Of a DNA stretch of 8,557 nucleotides, positions 6,766 through 8,557 are shown in pieces (position 1 is the first letter of the stretch; each line of letters starts with the position of its first letter). The position numbers and the translations under genes were made by a program. Under the pieces are notes generated by a model. The model made no database searches, was not told the DNA's origin, and saw only the letters and a program-made list of their open reading frames with translations. The DNA comes from Veillonellaceae bacterium (GTDB taxonomy: Bacteria; Bacillota_C; Negativicutes; UBA1444): positions 1 to 8,557 of the forward strand of contig JAAZNU010000194.1 in NCBI GenBank assembly GCA_012798135.1, given 5' to 3'.

Positions 6766-7953
6766 ATGGCAAGACGTTTAGCCGTTCCATCAAAGGAAAT
6801 ACAACTACACATTGTTGGCCCTCTTGGACAGTTTAAAGCATCAAGAGTTCAAAGAGTTTCGATGGATACAAATGTTCCATCAACTACTGTTGATGAACTT
6901 GGTAATGCTGCTCATGTTGGTGATGTAAAAGACATCCCTGAAGTTACATTAACTTTCAGTGCTATGGATGTTGGTATTAAAATTTTCGCCGCCATGACTG
7001 GTAAGGATGCTTCTGCATATCCAGGCGCAGGTGTAGATATTAGCCAATTAGGCGAAATTGATGCTATTCTTTTTGTTAAAGATGACTTAACATCAGATTA
7101 TGTTAAATCAGCTCATGCAAGAAGGATGCAAATTAGAGATTTTACTTTTAACTATTCAGTTGATGGTGAATCTACAGAAGATTATACAGCGGTTGGCTCA
7201 GAAAAACGCTGGTTTACTAGGGATGTTGTAGTTGATACTTTTACTACTGGAACCACTTCTTTTACACTATCACAGACACCTGTGCAGTTGAAAAATGGTA
7301 ATTATTTACTATCAGTTATTTTAGACGGTAAATATCTAGATGAAGTATCTGGCACTCCAGCAGCTGGACAATACTCAGTATCTGGTACTGCCCTAACTAC
7401 TCATGACTCTAGAACATCTCAAGTAGTTGTTGTATACCAAGCAAATCCAGCTGGTACAAACTGGGCAGATGTTTCTGATGCTTCTATGCCAATAGCTATT
7501 CGTGGTATGGATGCAAAAATCACAATTGCTGCTGCTGACATTCCTCGTGTACAGTCGGTATCTATTAATGGTACTTTGAATGTACAACCAGTTAGAGAAA
7601 TGGGTAATAGACATATCGTTGGTTATCAGAGACAAGTTCCTGAAATAACCGGTACTATTACTGTTCTTGATACTGACACAGAATTAATCAGCTTGTTACA
7701 GTATGGTGTAACCGCTTCTGGTACAGAATATGCTCCAGGAGAGGGTTGTACAGAAGTTACTGTACCACTAGTAGTTACTCTTTACGATCCTTGTGAAGAT
7801 GAAGCTAGTGTTGTTACAAAAACTATTTATTTGGATGCGATCTCCATTACCGGAGACTCTTACTCTTCGACTGTTAATCAAAACGCTTCACAAACATTTA
7901 ACTTCAAGTCCGTATCTGGTACTTGTGTTGTGTATAGTGGTGCGATGAGTTAA
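6766..7953 (+). CDS. Tail tube protein with duplicated tube domain and an inserted beta domain
   Basis: This 395-aa beta-rich protein should polymerise into the tail tube. Two copies of one domain are visible, at about 14-152 and 248-383. The best block aligns without gaps at an offset of 234 residues: R27-T61 with R261-T295, sharing RVQ-x-VS, the E-x-GN and VG positions, and P-E-x-T (14 of 35 identical). Later parts also match (A100-D107 with P334-D341; I123-F150 with Y355-F380). Between them, residues about 153-242 form a separate small beta domain (TTSFTLSQTPV, then SVILDGKYLDEV, GQYSVSG, VVVVYQ), a pattern common in exposed phage tail and fibre domains. Single-domain tube proteins form hexamer rings; a duplicated one can form trimers with pseudo-sixfold symmetry, as T5 pb6 does. 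Placement after the tail terminator and before a strong terminator fits a major virion protein. Confidence 0.78.
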   Translation: MARRLAVPSKEIQLHIVGPLGQFKASRVQRVSMDTNVPSTTVDELGNAAHVGDVKDIPEVTLTFSAMDVGIKIFAAMTGKDASAYPGAGVDISQLGEIDAILFVKDDLTSDYVKSAHARRMQIRDFTFNYSVDGESTEDYTAVGSEKRWFTRDVVVDTFTTGTTSFTLSQTPVQLKNGNYLLSVILDGKYLDEVSGTPAAGQYSVSGTALTTHDSRTSQVVVVYQANPAGTNWADVSDASMPIAIRGMDAKITIAAADIPRVQSVSINGTLNVQPVREMGNRHIVGYQRQVPEITGTITVLDTDTELISLLQYGVTASGTEYAPGEGCTEVTVPLVVTLYDPCEDEASVVTKTIYLDAISITGDSYSSTVNQNASQTFNFKSVSGTCVVYSGAMS

Positions 7954-7998
7954 ACTTTCAACTAAATAATAAATAAGTCATAGACAGGGATTAAACGA

Positions 7999-8059
7999 AA
8001 GGGGACTCATATACATTTAGCTAATACTGCTATGTTATGAGTCCCCTTATTTTTTTTTT
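7999..8059 (+). terminator. Intrinsic terminator after the tail tube gene
   Basis: A 12-bp perfect stem (AAGGGGACTCAT at 7999-8010 with ATGAGTCCCCTT at 8037-8048) is followed by A and ten T (8050-8059). The 26-nt apical part can pair further (ACAT 8013-8016 with ATGT 8032-8035, or TAGC 8018-8021 with GCTA 8029-8032). It lies 45 nt after the tube stop and is oriented for the + strand. Confidence 0.9.
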
Positions 8060-8077
8060 ATAGGAAAGGAACAAATT

Positions 8078-8557
8078 ATGTATACACCAGAAAAGAATGA
8101 TATTGATATTACTAAACTGTTTCAATGGGGAAAAGAAGCTAGTATTTTTACTAATGGAGTGGAATCATTAAAGTATTTTGTTCGGTTAGTTGGAGATGCC
8201 GAATTGAATAGGGCTAGAGTTTACTCTATTAGAGAAAGTTCTAGATTAAGAAAATTATTAAGAACTGCTGGAACCGATGAAAGAGAAGCTTTCATTGGAG
8301 ATATTAATTTTATGGAAAAAGATAATTTAATCGAATATATTATCTTAACTAAAACAAAGGAATTTGTACAAACTGCTTATGAGACAGTTAATGTACCTTT
8401 TCCAAAAGAACCAAAAGCAAATGCTAAATTAGAAGTATTAGAAAAATATCAGGCTGAAATAGATGACTATCCAAATAAGGTTTCTAAAGAAGCTACTAAA
8501 TTAGTTGAGAAGCAAATTGCTGATTTTAGAAAACTTCTACAAGAAAAGACTATAGAA
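8078..8557 (+). CDS. Possible tail assembly chaperone or tail protein, N-terminal part (3' end outside window)
   Basis: The frame opens at ATG 7 nt after AAAGGA (8065-8070) and stays open for 160 codons to the window edge. The protein looks largely helical: DITKLFQWGKEASIF near the start, a basic segment with RARVYSIRESSRLRKLLRTA (about 45-65), then DEREAFIGDI and a lysine-rich helical region (about 110-160). No enzyme motif, signal peptide or membrane span is visible. In many phages the gene after the tail tube encodes the tail assembly chaperone that coats the tape measure protein, often with a frameshifted longer form, so that role is possible from position alone. I do not recognise the family, and a different virion protein is equally open. 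It lies past a strong terminator, so it may rely on readthrough or on its own promoter, which I could not identify. Confidence 0.7.
   Translation, partial: MYTPEKNDIDITKLFQWGKEASIFTNGVESLKYFVRLVGDAELNRARVYSIRESSRLRKLLRTAGTDEREAFIGDINFMEKDNLIEYIILTKTKEFVQTAYETVNVPFPKEPKANAKLEVLEKYQAEIDDYPNKVSKEATKLVEKQIADFRKLLQEKTIE

Noticed and set aside
7393..7635. Open frame of 80 codons on the minus strand
   Set aside because: It is antisense to the tail tube gene, lacks an SD and has an implausible Ser/Cys/Tyr-rich composition.
7954..7998. AT-rich stretch with TAATAA/TAAATA as a possible -10 promoter element
   Set aside because: No matching -35 box lies at a proper distance, and any transcript would run straight into the terminator that follows.
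7999..8059. Hairpin with structured 26-nt apex as a small RNA or riboswitch
   Set aside because: The perfect stem plus ten T is fully explained as an intrinsic terminator, and no upstream promoter or aptamer-like conserved core is visible.

Overview
The window is a stretch of the virion-assembly (head-to-tail) module of a tailed double-stranded DNA phage or prophage (Caudoviricetes). All credible genes lie on the + strand, packed almost end to end, with short overlaps and purine-rich Shine-Dalgarno sites (AGGAGG, AAAGGAG, AGGAGGT). The DNA is AT-rich, with heavy use of AGA, CTA/TTA and AAA codons. Low GC and strong SD sites suggest a low-GC host, perhaps a Firmicute, but no host-specific gene is present and this is only a guess. 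No integrase, tRNA, CRISPR array or insertion sequence is visible.

Head block (1-1964): the 3' end of a coiled-coil gene (probable scaffold), a 190-aa beta-rich protein starting at TTG (probable capsid decoration protein), and the 302-aa HK97-fold-like major capsid protein. A perfect 26-nt GC-rich palindrome followed by a T run closes this block (about 2006-2040).

Neck block (2069-6759): a 162-aa protein of unknown role, a head-tail adaptor-like protein, a GT-B glycosyltransferase lying inside the operon, a head-closure-like protein with a four-cysteine zinc ribbon, a 75-aa helical protein, a 465-aa coiled-coil protein with a central segment resembling gp10-type tail-completion proteins, and a tail terminator. 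Most of these genes touch or overlap, so they are probably translationally coupled.

Tail block (6766 onward): a 395-aa tail tube protein followed by a second intrinsic terminator (about 7999-8059), then the start of a gene that runs off the right edge, in the position where tail assembly chaperones usually lie. The tube protein is the most notable item. It contains two copies of the tube domain, with a conserved block aligning without gaps at an offset of 234 residues, separated by a small beta domain. This is the architecture expected of a trimeric, pseudo-hexameric tube such as T5 pb6. The two strong terminators follow the two genes whose products are needed in most copies (capsid and tube), which suggests stoichiometry control. 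The glycosyltransferase may modify one of these surface proteins. No tail sheath gene is seen next to the tube, so a siphovirus-type tail is the simplest reading. I see no wholly new defence or mobile system here; the unusual features are variations within a phage morphogenesis module.
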